Source: an uncultured Actinomycetes bacterium
GTDB taxonomy: Bacteria > Actinomycetota > Acidimicrobiia > IMCC26256 > PALSA-555
Length of the DNA: 7,793 nt
Assembly: GCA_937927875.1 (NCBI GenBank)
Contig: CALEYV010000132.1
Span: forward strand, 1 to 7,793
Reading direction: 5' to 3'
In this document: one piece after another, positions 1-6,574 of the stretch
How positions within the stretch are numbered: the stretch's first letter is position 1
Layout of the letters: the number at the start of each line of letters is the position of its first letter
Translations under genes and position numbers: made by a program
Notes under the pieces: model-generated
The model's database searches: none
What the model was told of the DNA's origin: nothing
The model's input: the letters and a program-made list of their open reading frames with translations, nothing else

Positions 1-2
1 GC

Positions 3-47
3 GGCGTCCCCGGCCTCGGCCGGTTCGTGGGCGACCAGCTCGGGTAG
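3..47 (+). CDS. C-terminal tail of an unidentified protein (partial)
   Basis: Reading from base 3, the frame encodes GVPGLGRFVGDQLG and ends in TAG at 45-47. All 15 codons, counting the stop, end in G or C, as in the real genes of this window, whereas the other plus frames are less regular. This suggests the last codons of a gene that begins left of the window and runs toward the small basic-protein gene at 112. Fourteen residues are too few to name a family. It could be chance in DNA this rich in G+C. Confidence 0.35.
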   Translation, partial: GVPGLGRFVGDQLG

Positions 48-96
48 AGCAGAGCGGGGATCGGCTGTCGTGGCCGGTCGCCACCACTCCGAGCCG

Positions 97-106
97 AAAG
101 GAGGAG
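97..106 (+). promoter_or_regulatory. Ribosome-binding site for the small basic protein
   Basis: AAAGGAGGAG is a near-perfect Shine-Dalgarno sequence ending 5 bases before the ATG at 112. It decides the start: an in-frame GTG at 70 would add 14 residues but has no such site before it. It is among the strongest ribosome-binding sites in the window, which suggests efficient translation. Confidence 0.85.
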
Positions 107-111
107 TTCGG

Positions 112-357
112 ATGCCGACCAAGCGAGCGAGCGTCAAGAACGAGAAGCAGTACGAAGGGCTTCGCAAGAAGGGCATGTCGAAGCAGCGGGCGGCCCGGAT
201 TGCCAACTCACCCGGCGCATCCAGCCGTGGTGGCAAGAGCGGCGGATCGGCCGCGTCGCGGAAGTCCAGCGGCCGCGGATCGGGCGGCAACAAGGCCCAG
301 CGGGCGGCCGCAGGGCGCAAAGGTGGCCGAGCCACCGCCAAGCGGCGCAGCCGGTAA
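112..357 (+). CDS. Small lysine/arginine-rich protein, probably DUF7218-type
   Basis: This is an 81-residue protein with 24 Lys/Arg and only 2 acidic residues, both Glu. Residues 5-33 (RASVKNEKQYEGLRKKG then MSKQRAARIANS) match, from memory, the short helical motif of actinobacterial DUF7218 proteins, where it often precedes a Rho-N-like SAP domain. That domain is absent here. Residues 34-81 are instead a low-complexity Gly/Ser/Ala/Lys/Arg tail resembling histone H1 or HU tails, ending AKRRSR. There is no signal peptide or membrane segment. A strong ribosome-binding site sets the ATG start. The gene converges on the monooxygenase gene with only 9 bp between stop codons. Binding to DNA or RNA is inferred from charge alone. 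The ORF is well supported; the function is not. Confidence 0.8.
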   Translation: MPTKRASVKNEKQYEGLRKKGMSKQRAARIANSPGASSRGGKSGGSAASRKSSGRGSGGNKAQRAAAGRKGGRATAKRRSR

Positions 358-366
358 CGCGTGCCG

Positions 367-651
367 TCAGGCCGGGCCGGATGACGCGATCTGGTGGCGA
401 CGCACCTCGGCCGCGACGATGCTCTCGCTCAGATCCGCGGTCGGGCCGTCGCCTCGGAACGCTTCGAGCGACTCGGTGGACTCCCACTCTTCATAGACGT
501 TGACGCGGTCGGGCTCCAGTGGATCCGCCGCCACCACGAAGTCTCGACAGCCGGGCGCGCCTCGAGCCGCGACGATGGCGTCTCTCGACCGATCGAGGAA
601 GCGGTCCTGTGTTCCCGGGGCGAGGTTCAGTCGACCGGACACGATGAGCAT
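367..651 (-). CDS. ABM-domain (antibiotic biosynthesis monooxygenase-like) protein
   Basis: The 94-residue product has the size and pattern of a single ABM domain (PF03992), a small ferredoxin-like dimeric fold. It opens with a beta strand (MLIVSGRLNLAPG), then a helix, the family's PGC..F hallmark at about 33-38, the DP..P.RV.VYEEWES segment at about 43-59, and a helix ending in EAF. Family members such as YgiN oxidise quinols or polyketide intermediates without cofactor, and some only bind or degrade haem. The substrate cannot be told here. CAGGAG lies 6 bases before the ATG. The start is 37 bases after the stop of the CoA-transferase gene, so it is probably the last gene of that operon. 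It may oxidise an aromatic or quinol-like intermediate or cope with oxidative by-products, which is inference. Confidence 0.85.
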   Translation of the reverse strand: MLIVSGRLNLAPGTQDRFLDRSRDAIVAARGAPGCRDFVVAADPLEPDRVNVYEEWESTESLEAFRGDGPTADLSESIVAAEVRRHQIASSGPA

Positions 652-688
652 GGGCGGCTCCTGACCCTGGCTTGAAGGTGGCGACGGG

Positions 689-3088
689 TCACTCGACCCA
701 ATGCTCCTCGAACACGGCGCGGGCGTCGATCAGCTTGTCGATCTCGGCATCCTCGAAGCCGTGCTCGCGCATGATCGCGCGCGTGTGCTGGCCGCAGACG
801 GGCGGCGGTCCCCAGATGCGACCGGGCGTGTCGGAGAAGGAGATGGTCGTGCCGAAGTGCTCGAAGGCACCGACCTTCGGATGCTGCTGGTGGACCACCA
901 GCTCGTGGGCATCCATCTCCGGGTCGTCGAAGATGCGACGCCCGAAGTCATCGTCGCACCGCTCGCAGGGGACGCCGTGGGCGTCGAGGACGGCGACGAC
1001 CTCGTCGCCGGGCCGGGCCTCGAACCAGGGCTCCAGTCCAGACGCGTCGAGGGCGTCGCGGGCGAGCCCGGTCGCGGTGGCGAGGCCGTCGCGATGCGGC
1101 TCGGTGACGGCGGCGAGGCAGGCCCACCCGTCGCGGGTGCGGTAGAGCCGGTACGTCGGGTCGAGCCCGAGCTGCATCCGGTCGAGGCGGGGCCGGGGAA
1201 GCGCGGTCCCGTCGTCGGTGGTGGCCGTCATCGACGCGAGGAGCAATCCCGCGTTGAGGATCGAGGTGTCGACGCTCTGGGGCTCGCCGGTCCGGGCCCG
1301 GTGATAGAGCGCCTGGATCACGCCGATCGCGGAGAGGAACCCGTTGCCGGTGTCGCCGAGGGACGTGAGGCTCCAGAACGGGCGGCCCCCGTCCCAGCAC
1401 CCGCCGTCCTCCCAAGTCACGCCGGCCAGCGAGCAGCCGGTCTGGTCGTTGCCGGGACTGTCGGATCGAGGCCCGCGGTCGAACCCGCGGGTGTGGCAGT
1501 AGATGAGGTTCGGGTTGATGTCGCGCAGCGAGGCCTCGTCGCACTTGAGCCGCCGGAGCGCGTCCCGGCGCATGTTCGAGTGCACGACGTCGGCTCTGGC
1601 CACGAGGCGGTGCAGCACCGTCAGGCCGTCGGGGGTCTTGAGGTCGATACCGATGCTGCGCTTCCCACGGTTGGCGCCGTACGCGATGTGCTGGGCGTGC
1701 CACCAGGGGTCACGCCAGGCGTTGACCTTGATGACGTTCGCCCCGAGATCCGCCAGCACCTGGGTGCCGAACGGGCCGGCAACCGCGAAGCCGAGGTCCA
1801 GCACCGTGACGCCGTCGAGCGGCGCGGTGTCGGCGCGAGTTGGAACCGCTGGCCGGTCGCGTCGGCGCGCGGGCCGGCTGCTGAGCACCTCGCCGGTGTG
1901 CTGGCCCGGGTTGGGCACCGGACCTTGTACGCGGCCGGGAGTGCGGCTGAGCCCGTACACGATGCCAACCTGTCGCAACCGTCCGTGCTCGGGGTGCTCG
2001 ACGTCGACGACCGCTCCTTCGGCGAGCAGCGCGTCGTCCTGGAGCGCCTCCTCCGGGGTGCGCACGGGTTGGAGCGGCACGCCCGCCTCGGCCGCCGCGG
2101 CGACCCACTCGTCGCTCGGGAACCTGGCGAAGGCGTCGACCATCGCCGGGAAGTAGTGAGCCAGGATGACGATGCTCTCAGGATCGGGCGGGACCCGGTC
2201 GGGGTCGTCGAGCACCCGGTCGACGGGCCGACGCACCTCGAGATGGTCGCCGTCGGCGCTGCTGAGCACGAACCGCGGGTTCGGCACCCACTGCTGGATC
2301 CAGCGGCCGTCGGAGCACCGGAAGAAGCCCTTCGGTGCTCGCCGGTCGTAGACCCACGACCGGTAGCCGACCGCGTCGGGCCGTTCGACGCGCTGCCACT
2401 TCGCGGCGGTCTCGGCCAGCGCGGCCTGGAGCAGCGACGTCTCGACGTGCTGGCCGCGGCCCGTCCGTTCCCGGGCCAGTAGCGCCGCGTTGATCCCGGT
2501 GCTCGCGAGGAACGCGGCGCCCATGCTCAGCCACGGCGTGTAGGTGAAGATCGGGCCGTCGCGCGGCGCGCCCGGCGCCATGCCGTCGGGAATCTCCAGG
2601 TCGGGCAGGAACGGCTCTTCGCGGTGCATGTACGGGACCGCGCCGCCGTCGTGGCTGCGCTGCACGTCGAGGATCCCGAGCCGGGCGGCGACCAGCGCGT
2701 CGTAGCCGGGCCGGTCCTGATGCCCGCGATGCGGCCCGTAGGCGGTGATCGAGCACACGATGAGGAGCGGGTTGCGGGTGAGCAGCGATCGAGCGTCGAG
2801 GCCGAGGCGGCCCATGGTCCCGGGGGCGAACGCCTCGAGGACGACGTCGGCGTCATCGACCAGGGTCAGGAACGGGTCGCGGTCGTCGGGCTGCTGGAGG
2901 TCGAGCGCCACGCTGCGGCGGCCGCGCAGCCAGACGTCGTAGCCGGCGGTGCCGCGGAACGGGTCGCCGCCCGGCGGCTCGACCTTGACGACGTCGGCGC
3001 CGTGATCGGCGAGGAGCATCCCGGTGATCGGGCCCGCCACGCCCCAGGACAGGTCGAGCACGCGGATGCCGTCGAGGACGCTCGCCAC
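689..3088 (-). CDS. Tandem family III (CaiB/BaiF) CoA-transferase
   Basis: At 799 residues this is about twice the usual family III length because it holds two CaiB/BaiF units, at about 4-402 and 424-799, joined by an Arg-rich linker. Such enzymes move CoA between acids through an enzyme-bound aspartyl-CoA intermediate. Each half starts with the typical LDG..VLDL...AGP...LAD.GA.V.KV segment and ends with a G.HT motif (GQHTGEVL at 395-402, GQHTRAIM at 766-773). The N-half has the classic RPGYDALVAA at 126-135 and RERTGRGQ at 206-213. The C-half keeps the Asp expected to be catalytic, D579 in SLGDTGNG, equivalent to Asp169 of formyl-CoA transferase. The N-half has Ser188 there (PWLSMG). The GTG start has AGGAGG 8-9 bases upstream, overlapping the region of the thiolase-like stop 13 bases away, so the two are co-transcribed and probably co-translated. 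The acid activated is unknown. Confidence 0.93.
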   Translation of the reverse strand: MASVLDGIRVLDLSWGVAGPITGMLLADHGADVVKVEPPGGDPFRGTAGYDVWLRGRRSVALDLQQPDDRDPFLTLVDDADVVLEAFAPGTMGRLGLDARSLLTRNPLLIVCSITAYGPHRGHQDRPGYDALVAARLGILDVQRSHDGGAVPYMHREEPFLPDLEIPDGMAPGAPRDGPIFTYTPWLSMGAAFLASTGINAALLARERTGRGQHVETSLLQAALAETAAKWQRVERPDAVGYRSWVYDRRAPKGFFRCSDGRWIQQWVPNPRFVLSSADGDHLEVRRPVDRVLDDPDRVPPDPESIVILAHYFPAMVDAFARFPSDEWVAAAAEAGVPLQPVRTPEEALQDDALLAEGAVVDVEHPEHGRLRQVGIVYGLSRTPGRVQGPVPNPGQHTGEVLSSRPARRRDRPAVPTRADTAPLDGVTVLDLGFAVAGPFGTQVLADLGANVIKVNAWRDPWWHAQHIAYGANRGKRSIGIDLKTPDGLTVLHRLVARADVVHSNMRRDALRRLKCDEASLRDINPNLIYCHTRGFDRGPRSDSPGNDQTGCSLAGVTWEDGGCWDGGRPFWSLTSLGDTGNGFLSAIGVIQALYHRARTGEPQSVDTSILNAGLLLASMTATTDDGTALPRPRLDRMQLGLDPTYRLYRTRDGWACLAAVTEPHRDGLATATGLARDALDASGLEPWFEARPGDEVVAVLDAHGVPCERCDDDFGRRIFDDPEMDAHELVVHQQHPKVGAFEHFGTTISFSDTPGRIWGPPPVCGQHTRAIMREHGFEDAEIDKLIDARAVFEEHWVE

Positions 3089-3101
3089 CGTTGGTTCCTC
3101 C

Positions 3102-4268
3102 TCAGTCGCGGGTGAGGATGGCGCCGGTGCGGCTGGCGGTCACGAGGACCCGCCGCGCCTGCGCCACCTGGTTCACGGCGGTCCCTCGGAGCTGGCGCGC
3201 CGCCTCGAGGACCAGGTTCAGCCCGTGGATGTAGCCCTCGCCGATCAGCCCGCCGTTGGTGTTGGTCGGGAGCGCGCCGTCCAGGCCGAGGTTGGCGTCG
3301 GCGACGAACCCCTTGGCCTCCCCGGGCCCGCAGAACCCGAGGGCCTCGAGCTGCATGAGCAGGATCGGTGAGAAGGCGTCGTAGATCATCGCCGCGTCGA
3401 GCTCGTCTCGCCGGAAGCCCGAGTCGAACAGGCGGCGCGCCAAGGCCACCGACCCGTCCATGACCGCGAGGTCGGGCCGGTAGTGATCGGAGGCGATCTC
3501 CTGCTCGAACAGTCCCGCGGTCGCCGCCGCGCCGATGACCACGGGCGGGTTTCGCAAGTCGGCGGCCCGATCGCGGGCCGTCATCACGAGGGCGACCGAG
3601 CCGTCGGTCTCCTGGCAGCAGTCGAACATCCGGATGCACGGCTCGGCGATCCAGCGTGACGCCTGGTGGTCGTCGAGCGTCATCGGACGCTTGTAGCCCC
3701 ACGCGGCCGGGTTCGTCTCGGCGTACGAACGCAGCTGCACGACCGCCCGCCCGAAGTCGGCGTTCGTCACCCCGAAGGCGTGCATGTACCGGGTTGCGTT
3801 CAGCGCCATCCACGACGCCGGGGTGAGCACCCCATACGGCATGCACCACTGCATCGCCGTCGTCCCGGAGTGTCCCGACGTCGGCGACGGTCGGGTCTTC
3901 GGTCCGCCGAACCGAGACGCGCCTGACCGGGCGCGCACGGCCCGGTATGCGACCACCACCTCGGCCGCGCCGCTCGTGATCGCGGCCGCGGCGTGGAGCA
4001 GCGTGCCCATCGAGCCGCCGCCGCCGTATGGGACCCGGGACGAGAAGCCGATCTCGCGGAACCCGAGCGACCGCACCAGCTCGGTCTCCTCGACCGGGTC
4101 GACCGTATAGCTGACGATCCCGTCCACCGCCGCGGGCTCGAGGCCGGCATCGCCGAGCGCGTCGCGGATCGCCTCGCACGCCAGCTGGAGCTCGCTCCGC
4201 CCTGCGTCGCGGGAGAACTCGGTGGCCCCGATGCCGACGATCGCGGCCCCACCGCCGAAGCCCGTCAT
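3102..4268 (-). CDS. Thiolase-like protein, Ltp2/SCP-x type, possible retro-aldolase
   Basis: This 388-residue protein belongs to the thiolase superfamily branch of SCP-x and Ltp2 lipid-transfer proteins. Visible landmarks are AAIVGIGATEFSR near the start, a glycine loop at 81-88 (YGGGGSMG) where true thiolases carry the nucleophilic Cys, IYDAFSP at 295-301, and NTNGG..GEGYIHG...EAARQLRG at about 336-362, where thiolases have GHP. With both classical catalytic motifs lost, Claisen chemistry is unlikely. Tyr296 and Tyr346 lie 50 apart, the spacing I recall for Tyr294 and Tyr344 of Ltp2, the steroid side-chain aldolase, which works with a DUF35 partner as found next door. The ATG overlaps the DUF35 stop as ATGA and has no Shine-Dalgarno, implying translational coupling. 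The frame stays open far upstream, but that stretch is antisense to the amidohydrolase. Substrate unknown; aldolase activity is inferred. Confidence 0.9.
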   Translation of the reverse strand: MTGFGGGAAIVGIGATEFSRDAGRSELQLACEAIRDALGDAGLEPAAVDGIVSYTVDPVEETELVRSLGFREIGFSSRVPYGGGGSMGTLLHAAAAITSGAAEVVVAYRAVRARSGASRFGGPKTRPSPTSGHSGTTAMQWCMPYGVLTPASWMALNATRYMHAFGVTNADFGRAVVQLRSYAETNPAAWGYKRPMTLDDHQASRWIAEPCIRMFDCCQETDGSVALVMTARDRAADLRNPPVVIGAAATAGLFEQEIASDHYRPDLAVMDGSVALARRLFDSGFRRDELDAAMIYDAFSPILLMQLEALGFCGPGEAKGFVADANLGLDGALPTNTNGGLIGEGYIHGLNLVLEAARQLRGTAVNQVAQARRVLVTASRTGAILTRD

Positions 4269-4657
4269 CGGGCCGGCCGGAAGACCGGCACCGCGCGGTC
4301 GTCGACCGTCGGAGCGAAGGTGACCTCGAGCGGCATGCCGATCTCGATGTCGGCCGCCTCGACGTCCACGAGGTTCGACACCAGCCGGACGCCCTCCTCG
4401 AGGTCCACGAGGGCGGCGAGCACCGGATAGTCGAAGGCCGGGTGCTGCGGGTGATGCAGGACGGCGTAGCTGTAGAGCGTCCCTCGACCCGACAGCGTCG
4501 CGGCCTCGAACTCGAGCGAGTGACAGACCGGGCACATCGGTCGGGGTGGGTGGCGCAGGGCGCCGCAACCAGCGCACCGCTGGGCGACCAGCCGACGCTC
4601 GGCGGCCGCGTCCCAGTAGATCGCGGAGTCGGCGGTGACCACCGGGGCTTGCCGCAC
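4265..4657 (-). CDS. Zn-ribbon OB-fold protein (DUF35), partner of the thiolase-like protein
   Basis: The 130-residue product matches DUF35 proteins in length and order. An N-terminal helix (SAIYWDAAAERRLVAQ) leads into a zinc ribbon with Cys28, Cys31, Cys42 and Cys45 (RCAGCG...MCPVCH), followed by an OB-fold barrel from about 50 to 125 (GRGTLYSYAVLHHP, YPVLAALVDLEEGVRLVSNL, IGMPLEVTF). These proteins bind thiolase-like enzymes and help bind the acyl-CoA, as in ChsH2-Ltp2, where DUF35 is fused to a MaoC-like domain; here it stands alone. The gene heads the leftward operon and overlaps the thiolase-like gene by 4 bases. The GTG start at 4657 has no Shine-Dalgarno but lies 8 bases after a TACTAT -10 element, as expected of a leaderless message. 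A later GTG at codon 6 is possible but not better supported. Confidence 0.92.
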   Translation of the reverse strand: MRQAPVVTADSAIYWDAAAERRLVAQRCAGCGALRHPPRPMCPVCHSLEFEAATLSGRGTLYSYAVLHHPQHPAFDYPVLAALVDLEEGVRLVSNLVDVEAADIEIGMPLEVTFAPTVDDRAVPVFRPAR

Positions 4658-4665
4658 GGAGAGAA

Positions 4666-4679
4666 ATAGTAGATGCTAT
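4666..4679. promoter_or_regulatory. Imperfect palindrome, candidate TetR operator
   Basis: ATAGTAGATGCTAT has 10 of 14 positions in dyad symmetry: outer arms ATAG and CTAT plus one inner A-T pair. It is strikingly A+T-rich for this DNA. It sits in the 55-bp gap between the divergent operons and covers the proposed leftward -10 element, where a bound repressor would block transcription. A TetR-family gene lies two genes away in the rightward operon, and autoregulation from the shared divergent region is common for that family. The arms are short and no second copy is visible, so the assignment is tentative. Confidence 0.35.
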
Positions 4680-4694
4680 GGGTTCAGGAGGCAA
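4666..4694 (-). promoter_or_regulatory. Probable sigma-70-type promoter of the leftward operon (leaderless start)
   Basis: On the minus strand, TTGCCT (4694-4689) is followed after exactly 17 bases by TACTAT (4671-4666). Eight bases later comes the GTG start of the DUF35 gene. TACTAT fits the actinobacterial TAnnnT -10 consensus and TTGCCT matches TTGACA at 4 of 6 positions. The implied transcription start falls at or within a couple of bases of the GTG, and no ribosome-binding site precedes it, so the message would be leaderless. This also supports the GTG start choice. No mapped start is available. Confidence 0.6.
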
Positions 4695-4712
4695 GACCGC
4701 GGGAGGGAAACG

Positions 4713-5765
4713 ATGACGAAGCTGATCTCCGCTGACTCGCACGTGGCGGTCAGCCTCGACGCGATCCGGGAGCGGCTGCCGCGGGCGTGCCACGAGGACT
4801 TCGACGACGCGATCGCCGCCCAGGCGAAGATCGACCACGACCTCCGAGGCGGACGCAAGCTGTCGCTCGCCGACTTCGACATGGAGGCGTTCCGTGACCC
4901 CGGCTACCACGACCCCGTGGCGCGCCTGGCGGCGATGGACCGCGACCACGTGCGAGCCGAGGTCCTGTACTCGGAGGTGAGCGCCTTCCGCGCCTTCGGC
5001 CTCGTCAAGGGGGACTGGAAGCCCATCAGCCGGGCGTTCACCGACCACCTCACCGAGTTCGCCTCGCACGACCCGGACCGTCTGGCCGTCTCCTATCAGG
5101 TGCCGATCATCGACATTCCCTACGCGGTCGGGGAGGTCGAGCGGCTCGCCGGTCTGGGCGCCCGCTCGGTACATCTGCCGAACTTCCCGAGCGAGGTCGA
5201 CCTGCCCGACTACCACGACCCGCGGTACGACCCCCTGTGGGGTGTCCTCCAGGAGACCGGCATCTCGATCAGCCACCACCTGGGCAACCGCCACTGGCTG
5301 TACGACGTCATGCGGCGCGACCCGACGCCGCAGGCCGCGATCTTCACGTCCCTGCCCGCGCTGGCGCTGTCGGAGGTGATCGCCTGGTGGATCCTGACCG
5401 GAACCCTGGAGCGCTTCCCGGGACTCCAGATCGTCTTCGTCGAGCCGAGCCTCTTCTGGGTGCCTGGGTTCCTGGCCCAGCTGGACCGCAAGTCCGAGGT
5501 CTACGACCTGCCGGGCCTCCGGCTGCAGCCGAGCGAGTACTTCCGGCGGAACATGGCGCTGACGTTCATGGACGACGAGGTCGGGTTGGCGCTGCGCCAC
5601 ATGATCGGCGTCGAGAACATCTTGTGGTCGACCGACTTCCCGCATCCGGCGACGACGTGGCCGAACTCACAGGCCGTCGTCGCTCGGCAGTTCGTCGATG
5701 TTCCCGACGTCGAACGAGACCTCATCTGCAGCGGCAACGCGGCCCGCATCTACGGCCTCGCATGA
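4713..5765 (+). CDS. Amidohydrolase 2 family metal-dependent hydrolase/decarboxylase
   Basis: This 350-residue protein fits the amidohydrolase 2 family (PF04909), TIM-barrel enzymes that include ACMSD-like decarboxylases and C-C or C-N hydrolases. Likely metal or active-site residues are Asp8 and His10 in SADSHVAV (the strand-1 motif, with the first His replaced by Asp), His188/His189 in SHHLGN, Glu244 in FVEPSLFWVPG, and Asp308 with His311 in STDFPHPATTWPNS. The GNAARIYGLA ending is typical, so the gene is full length. The ATG at 4713 has GGGAGG six bases upstream; a longer in-frame start at 4635 would overlap the DUF35 gene and add an uncharacteristic Arg-rich leader. It leads the rightward operon and overlaps the TetR gene by 4 bases (ATGA). 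The substrate is unknown; a cyclic or carboxylated intermediate of the neighbouring CoA pathway is a reasonable guess. Confidence 0.92.
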   Translation: MTKLISADSHVAVSLDAIRERLPRACHEDFDDAIAAQAKIDHDLRGGRKLSLADFDMEAFRDPGYHDPVARLAAMDRDHVRAEVLYSEVSAFRAFGLVKGDWKPISRAFTDHLTEFASHDPDRLAVSYQVPIIDIPYAVGEVERLAGLGARSVHLPNFPSEVDLPDYHDPRYDPLWGVLQETGISISHHLGNRHWLYDVMRRDPTPQAAIFTSLPALALSEVIAWWILTGTLERFPGLQIVFVEPSLFWVPGFLAQLDRKSEVYDLPGLRLQPSEYFRRNMALTFMDDEVGLALRHMIGVENILWSTDFPHPATTWPNSQAVVARQFVDVPDVERDLICSGNAARIYGLA

Positions 5766-6433
5766 GCGCACCGGCATCGGAGCTGAGCGTCGACGGCCGC
5801 AAGCTGCGCGCCGACGGCGCGGCGACCCGAGCCCGGGTGCTCGACGCGGTGGTCGAGTGCATCCTCGAAAGCGGCTACTACGAGGCCAGCTCGAACGCCA
5901 TCGCCCGCCAGGCCGGCGTGACCTGGGGCGCGATCCAGCACCAGTTCGGGACCCGCCACGCGCTGCTCCTCGCCGTGCTCGAGGATCGGTGGCGTCGGCT
6001 GACCGAGCGCATCGCGGCGACCGAGGTGTCCGGTGACACCCTCGAGGAGCGCCTGGCCTGCGTCATGGCCGCCCTCGAGGCGCACTACGGCGAACCGGAG
6101 CACCTCGTTCTGACCCAGATCATGCTCGACCTCATCCAGTCTCCCGCCACCAGCGAGACCACGAAGCAGGCGGTGGCGAGGCACGGGCGGGCGCTCACTC
6201 GAGTCTGGCGACCGCTGTTCACCCAGGCTCTCGGCGACGCCGCGAGCGACGAGGCCCTCGTCCGCTACGCCTTCCTGACCATCCGCGGGTACTTGAGCGC
6301 CAACACGATGGCCGCCAGGCTCGCGCCCCATCGGCCCGACGCGACCGTTCGCGCGCTGCTCCTCCGAGGCGTCGCCTGCGCCATCCGCGAGCGAGCCGGC
6401 GCGGCCGGTCTGGGCGTCGGCGACCGCGCGTGA
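5762..6433 (+). CDS. TetR/AcrR-family transcriptional regulator
   Basis: The 223-residue product has a typical TetR N-terminal DNA-binding domain at about 20-70: TRARVLDAVVECILESGYY, then the helix-turn-helix ASSNAIARQAGVTWGAIQHQFGTRHALLLAVLE, where the usual Y.HF appears as HQFGTR. The remainder (about 75-213) is a variable all-helical ligand-binding domain with no strong specificity signature. The ATG overlaps the amidohydrolase stop (ATGA) and lacks its own Shine-Dalgarno, so expression is probably coupled to that enzyme. It is most likely a repressor of both divergent operons, released by a CoA thioester or the growth substrate; the palindrome at 4666-4679 is a candidate site. Target and ligand are inferences. 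Its stop is followed in the same frame by an open stretch leading into the hotdog gene. Confidence 0.92.
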   Translation: MSAPASELSVDGRKLRADGAATRARVLDAVVECILESGYYEASSNAIARQAGVTWGAIQHQFGTRHALLLAVLEDRWRRLTERIAATEVSGDTLEERLACVMAALEAHYGEPEHLVLTQIMLDLIQSPATSETTKQAVARHGRALTRVWRPLFTQALGDAASDEALVRYAFLTIRGYLSANTMAARLAPHRPDATVRALLLRGVACAIRERAGAAGLGVGDRA

Positions 6434-6574
6434 CGACCGGCGGCCTGGCCACCCCCTGCCCGGGTCGGCCGCGCTTCTGGCCGGCCGCGCATCCTGAGGC
6501 TCCCGGCGATCGCTGAGCCCGACCCGGCGCATCGGCGTCACGTCCTGAGCGATCTGGACATCACGACCGAGCAG

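Noticed and set aside
701..2482. A 593-residue plus-strand open frame opposite the CoA-transferase gene
   Set aside because: Its translation is rich in Arg, Gly, Val and Ala without any recognisable motif, and it is fully antisense to a clearly identified enzyme. Long antisense frames are expected in DNA this rich in G+C.
3102..4268. Calling the thiolase-like gene an acetyl-CoA acetyltransferase
   Set aside because: The nucleophilic Cys and the GHP motif needed for thiolase chemistry are both absent at their expected positions.
4658..4712. KstR- or KstR2-type steroid operators in the divergent region
   Set aside because: I looked for the palindromes recalled for these regulators and saw no match. 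The only dyad is ATAGTAGATGCTAT, so steroid-regulon control is not supported.
4269..5645. Upstream extension of the thiolase-like frame to 847 residues
   Set aside because: The extra part is antisense to the DUF35 and amidohydrolase genes and resembles no protein. The ATG at 4268 in the ATGA overlap and the normal family length of 388 residues fix the start.
5237..5764. Plus-strand open frame running into the TetR gene from inside the amidohydrolase gene
   Set aside because: It is a +1 shadow of the amidohydrolase with a Pro/Arg/Ala-rich translation. Only the part from ATG 5762 matches a TetR protein.
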